From an uncultured Paludibaculum sp. (GTDB lineage Bacteria; Acidobacteriota; Terriglobia; Bryobacterales; Bryobacteraceae), in contig NZ_OY762269.1 of NCBI RefSeq assembly GCF_963665245.1, positions 620,001-684,000 on the forward strand: 64,000 nucleotides of DNA, written 5' to 3'. Below the pieces are notes generated by a model. The model ran no database searches, was not told where the DNA came from, and worked only from the letters and a program-made list of their open reading frames with translations. Below, piece by piece: positions 1 through 8,031 of this stretch (positions are counted from its first letter, which is position 1; each line of letters opens with the position of its first letter). The position numbers and the translations under genes are program-made.

Positions 1-737
1 ATGCGGAGGGAGTCAGCGATGTGCGGGCCGCGATCGACGAGATCGCCGAGGAAGATGGCCTTGCGGCCTTCGGGGTGGATCCAGGATTCAGCGCCCCAGG
101 GGGCTTCGGGCGACTCCAGAGTGTAGGGCTGCCAGCCGAGCCGTTGGAGCAGGGCACGGAGTTCGGCGGCGCAGCCGTGAATGTCGCCGATGATGTCGAA
201 GGGGCCGGTCTCGTGCTTGCGATTGTTCCAGAGAGGGGCGCGGCGGATCTCGATCTCCTCGCCGGGTTCGACTATATGCACGTAGCGGAAGCCTTCGCGT
301 TCGAGGCCGCGAAGGCCGCGCTTGAGTTCGCCGATCTGGCGGCGGACAACGTGGGGGCCGAAGTCGCGGTCGGGCCGCTGGCTGTTGCGGTCGAGGCAGA
401 CGCGCTCCGGTGTGTTGATGACGAGAGCGACGGAGATGCAGTGGTAGCGTCGGGCGTGCTCGACGAGGCGTTTGCGGTCATCGGGCCGGACGTTGGTGGC
501 ATCGACGACGGTGAGGTTGCCTCGGGCGAGACGCTTGCTGAGGACGTAGTACAGCGTGTCAAAGGCGTCGGCGGAGCACGTCTGGTCGTTCTCGTCGTCG
601 CTCACGAGGCCACGGAAGAAGTCGGACGAGAGGATCTCGGTTGGCTTGAAGTGCTGGCGCGCGAAGGTCGACTTGCCGGAACCGGAGGCTCCGATCAGGG
701 TGACAAGGGCGAGTTCGGGAATCTCGATGATCCTCAT
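1..737 (-). CDS. pnkp: Polynucleotide kinase-phosphatase Pnkp (3' part outside window)
   Basis: First 245 residues of bacterial Pnkp, the RNA end-healing (and in full-length form sealing) enzyme that phosphorylates 5'-OH ends and removes 2',3'-cyclic phosphates. Visible: kinase P-loop GASGSGKST at residues 16-24, the likely general-base Asp in LSSDFF (D39), then a binuclear metallophosphatase beginning near residue 181 with DIIGDIHGC (181-189) and GDLVDRGP (231-238). Family members are about 850 residues with a C-terminal adenylyltransferase/ligase domain, which would lie left of position 1. The ATG (737-735) overlaps the TGA of hen1 in an ATGA, so the two are translationally coupled. The frame is open from the start to the window edge. 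Identification is strong from the motifs and the hen1 neighbour; the ligase domain cannot be checked here. Confidence 0.95.
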   Translation of the reverse strand, partial: MRIIEIPELALVTLIGASGSGKSTFARQHFKPTEILSSDFFRGLVSDDENDQTCSADAFDTLYYVLSKRLARGNLTVVDATNVRPDDRKRLVEHARRYHCISVALVINTPERVCLDRNSQRPDRDFGPHVVRRQIGELKRGLRGLEREGFRYVHIVEPGEEIEIRRAPLWNNRKHETGPFDIIGDIHGCAAELRALLQRLGWQPYTLESPEAPWGAESWIHPEGRKAIFLGDLVDRGPHIADSLR

Positions 738-2140
738 GCGGAGACCGCCTGGGGCAGGGTGAAGACGGCCATCTGGGAGGGCGCGCCGTGCTGCTCGTCG
801 ACCGGGCCGACGGGCTCGAAGCGGACCTGGTAGGCGAAGCGGACAGCCGTGGCCTGGGCCCAGGTGGTGAATTCGGCGCGGGTCCACTCAAAGCGGTGAT
901 CGCCGTGGCGGAGCTTGCCTTCGGGCAGGGTAGGGAACAAGACGTTGTACTCGCGGTTGGGGGTGGTGATGAGGACATGTTGGGGCCGTGCGAATTCGAA
1001 GACGACGCGCTCGAGGGCGGCGAGGCGCGGCGGGTCGAGGTGTTCGATGACCTCGACGAGCGCGGCGGCATCGAAGCCGGCGAGCCGGATGTCGCGATAG
1101 AGCAGAGAGCCCTGGAAGAGCTGGATGCGCTTGCGCTGGCGCTCGGACATGCGATCGAGGCGCAGGCGTGCGGAGGCGATTTCGAGAGAGCGGTGGCTGA
1201 CATCCATGCCGGCGATGCGTTCGATGGTGTGGTCCGCCAGAAGGCGGCGGAGGAGTTTGCCTTCGCCGCAGCCGAGATCGAGAACGGAGCGGGCTCCGAG
1301 TTCCTTGAGGCGGCCGGCGACATGGTTGAGACGCTGGGTGTGGAGCGTCATGGGGCGCTCGAGGTCCTTCTCGGCCAGGGTAGATCGCTCGGTGCTGGTC
1401 TCATCGGCTTCGACGGCGGCGGACTCGTCGTCGAGGAGCCGGGCGAAGGCGGCGCTCATCAGCGTGGGCTTGCGGCGGAGATAACGCTGGACGATCAGTT
1501 GTCGGCGCGGGTGACGGCTGAGCCAGCCTTCGCCGTGACGGAGGAGTTTGTCGACCTCGGCGTCGCCGATGTAGTAGTGCTTGTGGTCGTCGAGGACGGG
1601 CAGCAGGACGTAGAGATGCGAGAGGGCGTCGTGGACCGTGACCTCCGCCCGGAGGGTAAGGGAGACATAGCGGCTATCGCCCCACTCGGGGAAGTGCGGG
1701 TCGAGCGGGAGGGTTTTGGTGGCGACGCGGTAGCCGAGGGGCTCGAAGAGCTGCGGGAGGAGATCCTGGTCGCCTCGGGCGCGGAGGACGGCTACTGAGA
1801 TTTCGAGCGGCAGGGGTTGGGTGACGAGTTCGGGACGCTTCTGGCAGATGCCGGAAAGGGCGGTGCCGAAGACGCGGCTGATGGCTACGGTGAGGAAGGA
1901 GGACGAGACGTAGGGCCGGTCGTTCACATAGTCTTCGAGTTGCTGCGCGCCCCGGACGAGCTGCACGGGATCCAGCTCCAGGAGGAGGCAGGCGGTGCAG
2001 TGGTTGGGCTCGGCGTCGGTGTAGAAGACGTGGGCTTTACCGAAGGAAAGATTGGCTGAGTGTAAATTCGACGGGTTTTTGTGGAGGAGAAAGCCGAGGT
2101 CGGTGGCCGGTTCCAAGGTATTCGTAATGCTTATCAACAC
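734..2140 (-). CDS. hen1: RNA 3'-terminal ribose 2'-O-methyltransferase Hen1
   Basis: Bacterial Hen1, 468 residues, the usual length. It methylates the 2'-OH of the 3'-terminal ribose at a broken RNA end so that the end repaired by Pnkp cannot be cut again at the same site. The N-terminal half (about 1-240) is the Hen1-N domain that activates the Pnkp ligase. The C-terminal half is a SAM methyltransferase with DLGCGEG (288-294), the metal-binding EVIEH (363-367) and HGDH (412-415). The start is GTG at 2140; a GATAAT box lies about 10 nt upstream and there is no clear ribosome-binding site. The stop overlaps the pnkp start as ATGA. Together they form the RNA repair operon known from Clostridium thermocellum and Anabaena; substrates are thought to include tRNAs cut by ribotoxins. 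Confidence 0.95.
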   Translation of the reverse strand: MLISITNTLEPATDLGFLLHKNPSNLHSANLSFGKAHVFYTDAEPNHCTACLLLELDPVQLVRGAQQLEDYVNDRPYVSSSFLTVAISRVFGTALSGICQKRPELVTQPLPLEISVAVLRARGDQDLLPQLFEPLGYRVATKTLPLDPHFPEWGDSRYVSLTLRAEVTVHDALSHLYVLLPVLDDHKHYYIGDAEVDKLLRHGEGWLSRHPRRQLIVQRYLRRKPTLMSAAFARLLDDESAAVEADETSTERSTLAEKDLERPMTLHTQRLNHVAGRLKELGARSVLDLGCGEGKLLRRLLADHTIERIAGMDVSHRSLEIASARLRLDRMSERQRKRIQLFQGSLLYRDIRLAGFDAAALVEVIEHLDPPRLAALERVVFEFARPQHVLITTPNREYNVLFPTLPEGKLRHGDHRFEWTRAEFTTWAQATAVRFAYQVRFEPVGPVDEQHGAPSQMAVFTLPQAVSA

Positions 2141-2248
2141 GCATTTCGATTATCGGATGAATGACGGGCGAATTGTGGTGGTGGGCGGGTGCGGGATCAG
2201 GGGATCCCGCGCGGACCTGGGGGTCCGCCCTCCTATTGACTGCCTGAA

Positions 2249-2803
2249 TTACTCCCAGCGGAGGGCGATTTGGGGGTCGACGCGGCTGGCTCGGCGGGCT
2301 GGGAGGTAGCAGGCCGCCAGGGCTATCAGGAGCATTGCCGCGGAGATTGCGGCGTACAGGACCGGGTTTCCTGGGTCTGCTTCGAACACCAGCGTTTGGA
2401 CTGCCGGGCGGAGGATTGCCGCCGCGAGTAAGCCAACGAGCAGGCCGGCGGAACTGAGCGCCAGGGCCTGACGGAGAGTCACGCGCTGGACCGCATGGGT
2501 GCCGGCTCCCAACGCCATTCGGATTCCGATTTCACGGGTACGCTGGGTCACCGACCGCGAGATCACGCCGTAGATCCCGATCAGCGCCAGAAGCAGGGCC
2601 AGGCTCGCGAAGGCGGTGAGCAGGGCCATCGTCGTTCGACGGGTGGTGGAGGTGTCCAGGACGATCTGCGGCATGGAAAGGATGTCGGAGATGGGGATGG
2701 CGGTAGGGATGATGAGGCAGTTCGCCGCGAAACTGGGGAGGTAGATGTTGTTCGTGGGCTCGGAGTCCAGGCCGAACAGGCGGACATCGCCACTTCGATT
2801 TCG
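2249..2803 (-). pseudogene. Decayed C-terminal tail of an ADOP/MacB-type FtsX permease
   Basis: The last ~130 residues read as the final FtsX domain of an acidobacterial duplicated orphan permease: a transmembrane segment ending ALIGIYGVISR, then the signature SVTQRTREIGIRMALGAG, two more hydrophobic segments and the terminal PARRASRVDPQIALRWE. Such permeases are about 800 residues, so most is missing. Upstream the same frame stays open only back to the PQQ dehydrogenase stop at 2804. It includes GLDSEPTNNIYLP, which resembles the periplasmic-loop motif of these permeases but sits far too close to the C-terminal domain, implying an internal deletion as well as loss of the N-terminus. The only in-frame ATG (2674) would give a 141-residue stub. 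I read it as a non-functional remnant. Confidence 0.75.
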
Positions 2804-4678
2804 TTACGGCAGGCTGAAGACGACGAGAGTGTTGTCCAGCTTGCCCAGGCTGGACTCGTGGCCTCCGGCGGCGACGGCTACGAACTGCTTGCCGCCGGTC
2901 TGGTAGGTCATGGGGACGGCCCGGGAACTGGCCGGGAGCTGGCCGCGCCAGAGTTCCTTGCCGGTCTCGATGTCGTAGGCCTTGAGGAAGGGATCGAGGG
3001 TGGCTCCGAGGAAGACGAGGCCTCCAGCGGTGGCGATGGGTCCGCCGAGAATGATGGAGCCGAACTTGGCGGCGACGGTCTCGGGCATGCCGGGGAAGGC
3101 GCCGACGGGCACCTGCCACTTCAGGGCTCCGGTGGAGGCGTCGATGGCGGCGAGGGTGCCCCAGGGTGGAGGAGTACAGGGCACGCCGCTGGGGGCTCGA
3201 AGCAGGAGGCGGGACATCGCGTAGGGAGCGCCTTTCTGCTCTGTGATTTCGGCTCCGATGCGATTCGTGCTGCGCGCCTGTTTAAAGTCGGCGGCGGGGA
3301 TGAGCTTGATGACGGCGGCGAGGTTGTTGACGGGGACGATGAGGGTGTTGTGATCGCGATCCCAGGCGAGTCCGCCCCACTGCATGCCACCAATGTTGCC
3401 GGGGATGACGAGGGAGCCCTGGAGGCTGGGAGGCGTAAAGATGCCCTCGTTGCGGAGGGCGGCGATCTGGTCACGGCACCAGGTTTTGTCGGTCTCGTTC
3501 AGTCCGAAGGCTTCGTCGACCGGGAGGCTCTGGCGGGTCCAAGGCTTGGGCATCAGCGGCACGGGTTGGGTGGGCGACGCCTGCTCGCCGGGGATGTCGC
3601 TGGCGGGGACCTTGCGCTCCTCGACGTCGAAGAGGGGTGCGCCGTTGGTGCGGTCGAGTAGAAAGAGATGACCGGTTTTCGAGCCAAAGGCGACGGCGGG
3701 GATGCTCTGGCCGCGGCGCTGGAACGTGAAGAGAGTCGGCTGGTTGGCGACGTCGTAGTCCCAGATGTCGTGGTGGACAGTCTGGAAGCCCCAGACGCGT
3801 TCGCCGGTGGTGGCATTGAGGGCGACGACGGAGTTGGCGTCGCGATTGTCGCCGGGGCGGAGGCCGCCGTAGTAGTCGGGGCTGGAACTGCCGGTGGGGA
3901 TGAAGACGAGGTTGCGCTTGGGGTCAGTGGAGAGGATGGACCAGGCGTTGGCGGCGCCGGTGTTGGCGGTATCGATGGGGTGCCAGGTCCACGTCAGGGC
4001 GCCGGTGCGGGCGTCGAAAGCGCGGACCTCTCCGGAGACGCTGCGGGCACGGTGGTTGTCGGCAATGGCGGAGCCGACGATGACGAGGCCGTTGATGACG
4101 GCGGGCGGGGAGGTCTCTTCGTACTCGCCTTTGTACTCGGGGCCGCGTTTGAGGCCTGTTTCGAGATTGATCACGCCTTTGTCGGCGAAGTCCGCGCAGG
4201 GGGCTCCGGTGGCGGCGTCGAGGGCGGTGAGGCGGGCGTCGATGCTGGAGAAGAAGATGCGGTGGCGGCAGGGGGCTCCGGCTTTGGCCTTGGGATCGGC
4301 CCAGAAGGTGACGCCGCGGTTGGCGAAGTCGCCGTAGTTGCCGGGGATGAGCTTGGCGTCGTAGGACCACTTCTGCTTGCCTGTGGCGGCGTCCAGGGCG
4401 AAGACGTGGCCGTAGGGCGTGCCGATGTACATGACGCCGTCGATGACGATGGGTGTGGCTTCGAAGGCAGGAGCTCTGCCCTGGCCGGGCGGCGTGAGGG
4501 GCTCACCGGTGGAGAAGGTCCAGGCGACCTTGAGTGAGGTGACATTGCCGCGATGGATCTGCTTGAGTGGGGAGTATTTCGATCCGCCTTCATCGCCTCC
4601 GTAGACGGGCCAATTGGTGTCGCCAGCGGAGAGGGTACAGCACACAAGGAGGGCGGCCCAGCGCCAGTGGGTAGACAT
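2804..4678 (-). CDS. Secreted PQQ-dependent dehydrogenase (quinoprotein, eight-bladed propeller)
   Basis: 624 residues with a Sec signal peptide (hydrophobic stretch at about 8-19) followed by WPVYGGDEGGSKYSPL, the standard opening of quinoprotein dehydrogenases that oxidise alcohols or sugars in the periplasm. Repeated propeller-blade motifs are visible, such as ALDAATGKQKWSYD, ALNATTGERVWGFQ, AIDASTGALKWQVP and YDIETGKELWRGQL. VHHDIWDYDVANQPTLF matches the PQQ/metal region of the membrane-type glucose dehydrogenase group. No N-terminal membrane domain and no C-terminal cytochrome c (no CxxCH) are present, so electrons must go to a separate acceptor. Substrate cannot be assigned. Its stop is followed, in the same frame, by the permease remnant. 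Confidence 0.9.
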   Translation of the reverse strand: MSTHWRWAALLVCCTLSAGDTNWPVYGGDEGGSKYSPLKQIHRGNVTSLKVAWTFSTGEPLTPPGQGRAPAFEATPIVIDGVMYIGTPYGHVFALDAATGKQKWSYDAKLIPGNYGDFANRGVTFWADPKAKAGAPCRHRIFFSSIDARLTALDAATGAPCADFADKGVINLETGLKRGPEYKGEYEETSPPAVINGLVIVGSAIADNHRARSVSGEVRAFDARTGALTWTWHPIDTANTGAANAWSILSTDPKRNLVFIPTGSSSPDYYGGLRPGDNRDANSVVALNATTGERVWGFQTVHHDIWDYDVANQPTLFTFQRRGQSIPAVAFGSKTGHLFLLDRTNGAPLFDVEERKVPASDIPGEQASPTQPVPLMPKPWTRQSLPVDEAFGLNETDKTWCRDQIAALRNEGIFTPPSLQGSLVIPGNIGGMQWGGLAWDRDHNTLIVPVNNLAAVIKLIPAADFKQARSTNRIGAEITEQKGAPYAMSRLLLRAPSGVPCTPPPWGTLAAIDASTGALKWQVPVGAFPGMPETVAAKFGSIILGGPIATAGGLVFLGATLDPFLKAYDIETGKELWRGQLPASSRAVPMTYQTGGKQFVAVAAGGHESSLGKLDNTLVVFSLP

Positions 4679-4709
4679 GAAGGCAGTGTCGCAGGTTCGT
4701 TCGACGGGC

Positions 4710-5186
4710 TCAACGGCGGAGGAAGATCTCTTTGGTGGCGTCCACCCCCTCCCAGCCAGTGATCAGGAGGGCTCCGGCGGCCCAAAGGTAGTGGCCGATG
4801 AGTGGTCTGATGCTCTCGTGACTGAAGAGGACCCAGGTGAGAATCAGGCAAGCGAACGCGGCGTACAGCAGGAAGCGGCGAGCCCTGGGTGCCGAGTCAG
4901 TGAGACGGGCGCCGCAGTAGAACAGGACGACAACGTTCAGGAGCCGGCTGCCGAAGGCCAACGGATCCATTTCGGTCGGCTCGGCGATGCTGAACAAGGT
5001 GACTTGGGCACAGACCCAGCCGCGCAGATCGGAGTTTGCGACGTGGACTGCAGGCAGGAGAAAGCTGACCAGGAAGAGGGCCGAACCGATGATGAAGAGG
5101 ACAGTGGAGGATTGTGGAGGTGAGGTGTCTACGACCTCAGGCAGCGGCTTGTCGAGCTGGGCCGCTTTGTCAGGTTTGGGTGCCAT
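4710..5186 (-). CDS. Small integral membrane protein (paralogue of the 5227-5697 gene)
   Basis: 158 residues from the ATG at 5186, chosen because an AAGGAAG ribosome-binding site lies 4 nt before it; a longer in-frame start at 5213 has none. About four hydrophobic segments are visible (VLFIIGSALFLVSFLLPAV; LLNVVVLFYC; FLLYAAFACLILTWVLF; and the C-terminal HYLWAAGALLIT). The ending LIGHYLWAAGALLIT recurs almost unchanged in the upstream neighbour, so the two arose by tandem duplication. I do not recognise a named family; no catalytic motif is seen. Confidence 0.7.
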   Translation of the reverse strand: MAPKPDKAAQLDKPLPEVVDTSPPQSSTVLFIIGSALFLVSFLLPAVHVANSDLRGWVCAQVTLFSIAEPTEMDPLAFGSRLLNVVVLFYCGARLTDSAPRARRFLLYAAFACLILTWVLFSHESIRPLIGHYLWAAGALLITGWEGVDATKEIFLRR

Positions 5187-5226
5187 GCATCTTCCTTGGG
5201 GTCGCAGTGACAACTTTGTCCCCTAA

Positions 5227-5697
5227 CTATGGCGCTCCGCGTGGATGGCCCGGCAACAGCAGGTCCGCGGATGTGATCAGGATTGCGCCGGCTGCCCAGA
5301 GATAGTGGCCGATGAGCAGCTCTGTCTTGTCCAGCGCGAAATACGTCCAGGTCAGGAGTAAGCAGAGGCCGACACAGGCCAGATGATACCTCCGAAATCT
5401 GCTGGTTGAGCGAGTGATCCGGCAATGGAAGTGAACCAGGATTACCAAGTTCAGCGATACGCCTGCGAGCAGCAGGAAGAACTCGAAATGGAAGGGTTGA
5501 GCCGTCGCGAGCGCCATGGCTCCCACCAGCGCGCACGCCCATCCATAGACGACCCCCATGGAGGTTTTGAGTGCCGGTAGGCAGAAGCTCGCGACGAACG
5601 ATACGCTACCAAACCACAGGCAGATCGATGAGGCCCTGGTCGAGCGGAGCCGGAGCTCAGGGTCGTCGTCTATCCATCTGTCCGGTTGCGCTGGCAT
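5227..5697 (-). CDS. Small integral membrane protein (paralogue of the 4710-5186 gene)
   Basis: 156 residues from ATG 5697, starting MPAQPDRW. A hydrophilic N-terminus is followed by four membrane segments (around ICLWFGSVSFVASFCLPAL, FFLLLAGVSLNLVILVHF, HLACVGLCLLLTWTYFAL and YLWAAGAILIT). It shares layout and the motif LIGHYLWAAGAxLIT with the next gene downstream, 40 nt away on the same strand. Reading upstream of this ATG only overlaps the preceding secreted-protein gene out of frame, so the longer reading was rejected. Function unknown. Confidence 0.65.
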   Translation of the reverse strand: MPAQPDRWIDDDPELRLRSTRASSICLWFGSVSFVASFCLPALKTSMGVVYGWACALVGAMALATAQPFHFEFFLLLAGVSLNLVILVHFHCRITRSTSRFRRYHLACVGLCLLLTWTYFALDKTELLIGHYLWAAGAILITSADLLLPGHPRGAP

Positions 5698-5711
5698 GGC
5701 TTGTGGCCTGA

Positions 5712-6503
5712 CTAGAGTGCGAGCTTGCCGTCGTACACCATGTCCTTCAGCTTGAACTTGCGCTTGATTACGGTCTGGCCCAGCTTTGTGGCGAACTCCA
5801 CTTCCTTGTCTTCCAGTTCGATGGCGTGGGTGCGCGGGAAGCTGTAGGTGAAGCCGAGGGTGCTGGTTTGAGAGATCTGGACGACGAGGGGCTGCACTTT
5901 GTCGTGGGCCTTCCAACTGAGCGTCGTGACTTCCTTGATTTCGGCTTCGAGTTTGGGCGTAAGCTGGCGCGGCCGTGCCGGGGCCGGCTCACCCTTGTGC
6001 GGCGGGCCGGATACCGAGAGGACGTAGAACTGGTCCTCTTTTTCCAGAAATGCCTTGGCTTGGAGTGAGGTCGCGGCTTCGGCGCCCATCTTGGAGTAGA
6101 CGAGGGCTGTCCTCATGGGGAGAGCGCTCATCCAACGTACGGTGTAGATGATGCTGGGCGCGGCGATAGGGCCATCGTTGGTCACCCCGCCGCGTCCACC
6201 GGTGCCGCTGTCCATCGCACCGCCGCCCATGCCGGAGCTGTTGTCAGCCGAGGGCATACTGACGCCACCACCACCGCCACGTCCACCCCGGCCACGGCCG
6301 CCGCCACCTCCGCCCGCCGGTGGGGCCGCGGATCCGATTGTCACGGTGACGGGTTTGGCCCACGGTGAATCGCTCAGGATGCGCTGGAGTTCCTTCTCAT
6401 TCCATTCCGCTGGCTTCTTCGCGACCCACGGATCTTCCGCCAACGCCGGCAAGGCGGCCGCACCAAGAAGCCAGAGTGCGTCACGACGATTCCAATTGGC
6501 CAT
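5712..6503 (-). CDS. Secreted protein with Gly-rich linker, unknown function
   Basis: 263 residues starting at ATG 6503, fixed by a perfect AGGAGGT (6509-6515) five bases upstream. The leader NRRDALWLLGAAALPALA is Tat-like (RR then hydrophobic, AxA cleavage). The mature part opens with DPWVAKKPAEWNEKELQRIL and DSPWAKPV, a pattern I associate with a lineage-specific acidobacterial exported family. A low-complexity Gly/Arg tract (about residues 70-85) and a second Gly-rich tract separate this from a beta-rich C-terminal region. No catalytic motif is visible. It lies just upstream of the tandem membrane proteins on the same strand. Confidence 0.7.
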   Translation of the reverse strand: MANWNRRDALWLLGAAALPALAEDPWVAKKPAEWNEKELQRILSDSPWAKPVTVTIGSAAPPAGGGGGGRGRGGRGGGGGVSMPSADNSSGMGGGAMDSGTGGRGGVTNDGPIAAPSIIYTVRWMSALPMRTALVYSKMGAEAATSLQAKAFLEKEDQFYVLSVSGPPHKGEPAPARPRQLTPKLEAEIKEVTTLSWKAHDKVQPLVVQISQTSTLGFTYSFPRTHAIELEDKEVEFATKLGQTVIKRKFKLKDMVYDGKLAL

Positions 6504-6595
6504 ACAGGACCTCCTGAGCACGATTCCCTCAGAAGCATACACCAAGCCCGGTGGTCCCGCTAGCGGAGTAACGGATCTGAAAGGCTCACGAGCAC

Positions 6596-7798
6596 CTATT
6601 CAGTCGGTGTTGATTTGGCTGGCGCGTAGGCCCAGAAGTCCTCTTGGACGCGGTCCCGCAGTTCATCGAGGAGGTGTTGGACGCGTGTGTGTGATTCGTC
6701 CTTCACGATGAAGCCGACGTGGTGCTGCTTGTCCATGCGCCAGACGATCTCTGGGTATTGATAAGCCGAGGTGTCGGGGTGTTCCTGTTTGGCGAGAGAG
6801 ACGAGCAGGCCGGCGTAGTCGTGGCGTGGCGTGGGGACCTTGTACTCCCGCTTGCCGCCGGCGACTTCGATGCGCGCCCATTCCGCCCAGAGGTTGATGC
6901 CGGTAGCGGTTTCGACCAACTCGGCGATGTGCGCGCCGCCGACGCGGGCGGCGGTTTCGAGGAAGTACACTTTGCCGTCGAGCTTGCCGATGATGTACTC
7001 GGTGTGCGAGACGCCCCGGACCAGGCCGAGGGACTTGAGCAGGTGTTGGTTGAGCTCGATCAGTTCCTTTTCCTGCTCGCTGCCGCGTTCCAGAAGGCGG
7101 GTGGTGAAGATGCCGCCGCCCTGGGCGACGTCGAGGGGCGGGCGGCCATAGCCGCTGGCGACGGCGAAGAGGATTTCGCGGTCGTTCACGATGGAGTCGA
7201 CGTGGAAGATGTCGCCGGGGACATAGCGTTCGAGCAGATAGTTGGGCGCATTGTCGCCGAGTTCATGGATGAGGGACCACAGTTCCTCGGCGGTTTCGAC
7301 CTTGCGGATGCCAATGGAGCCGGCGAAGCTGCGAGGTTTGAGAACCCACGGGGCGGGCGTCCGCTCGACGAAGCGCTGGATGCGGGCGTGATTCAGGATG
7401 TGGACGAACTCGGGTACGGCGATGGCGGCTTCGTTGGCGCACATGCGCATGGCGAGCTTGTCGCGGAAGCGGCGCACGGTGGTTTCGCCCATGCCGGGGA
7501 TGCGGAGGTGTTCGCGGAGAGAAGCAGCGAGTTCCAGGTCGAAGTCGTCGAGGGGGACGATGCGGTCGAGACACTCGGTGCGGGCGAGGAAGGCCACGGC
7601 CTTGAACGTGTCCTCACGGTTCCACACCTTGTTGTCGTCGGGCATGTAGAAGATCTCGTCGACGGCGTCGCGAGGCCATTGATCCTTCAGGCTGAGCGAT
7701 GTGAGCAGCAGGACGCGAGCGCCTTCGGCCTTGGCCTGGTGGAGGAAGGCATAGCCCTTCTGGTAGCTGGCGATGGCCAGGATCGTGGGTGGACGCAT
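6596..7798 (-). CDS. ATP-grasp superfamily ligase
   Basis: 400 residues with an ATP-grasp architecture: a Rossmann-like pre-ATP-grasp domain (about 1-105), then PAPWVLKPRSFAGSIGIRKV (ATP-binding Lys and flexible loop), YLLERYVPGDIFHVDSIV, and the Mg-binding segment VYFLETAARVGGAHIAEL with an ETAAR pattern resembling carbamoyl-phosphate synthetase/biotin carboxylase and amino-acid ligases. The chemistry is ATP-dependent carboxylate activation to join an amine or thiol; substrates cannot be read. It starts 5 nt after the Cys-cluster miniprotein, which itself overlaps the ArsA ATPase gene, so the three form one transcription unit. Confidence 0.85.
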   Translation of the reverse strand: MRPPTILAIASYQKGYAFLHQAKAEGARVLLLTSLSLKDQWPRDAVDEIFYMPDDNKVWNREDTFKAVAFLARTECLDRIVPLDDFDLELAASLREHLRIPGMGETTVRRFRDKLAMRMCANEAAIAVPEFVHILNHARIQRFVERTPAPWVLKPRSFAGSIGIRKVETAEELWSLIHELGDNAPNYLLERYVPGDIFHVDSIVNDREILFAVASGYGRPPLDVAQGGGIFTTRLLERGSEQEKELIELNQHLLKSLGLVRGVSHTEYIIGKLDGKVYFLETAARVGGAHIAELVETATGINLWAEWARIEVAGGKREYKVPTPRHDYAGLLVSLAKQEHPDTSAYQYPEIVWRMDKQHHVGFIVKDESHTRVQHLLDELRDRVQEDFWAYAPAKSTPTE

Positions 7799-7803
7799 GG
7801 AGA

Positions 7804-8031
7804 CTACTCGACCGGAACCTTGGTGCCCTTGGATTCGGGCTGGGAGAGATTCTCGATGCGAGCGTCAATGAGCGCGCGGATGCCTTTCAGGAACTCGATG
7901 CGCGCTGTGTCGAAGTGGTGTTTGGCGCCTTCGGGCGGGCCGATCTTGCGCAGGAATTCACTCATGGCTGGGCCGGCGCCGCTACAGAAGCAGTTGCCGC
8001 AGCTGGCCGAAGATGTCTTTTCATCCGTCAT
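7804..8031 (-). CDS. 75-residue Cys-cluster miniprotein coupled to ArsA ATPase
   Basis: Starts at ATG 8031 inside the last codons of the ArsA gene (11-nt overlap, different frame), which argues for translational coupling and hence a real gene. The N-terminus carries CGNCFCSGAGP near residues 11-21: three Cys within six residues, suited to binding a soft metal or an Fe-S cluster. The C-terminal half is a predicted amphipathic helix (HFDTARIEFLKGIRALIDARIENL). I do not recognise a family. From position and Cys content I infer a metal- or client-binding partner of the ArsA-type ATPase. Confidence 0.65.
   Translation of the reverse strand: MTDEKTSSASCGNCFCSGAGPAMSEFLRKIGPPEGAKHHFDTARIEFLKGIRALIDARIENLSQPESKGTKVPVE

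Noticed and set aside
3668..4537. 289-residue Gly/Ala/Val-rich open frame opposite the PQQ dehydrogenase
   Set aside because: Low-complexity shadow of the propeller repeats; no signal peptide or motif.
6240..6330. G/C-rich repeat tract considered as a tandem repeat or CRISPR-like element
   Set aside because: It is the codons of the Gly-rich linker of the secreted protein; no regular repeat-spacer pattern.
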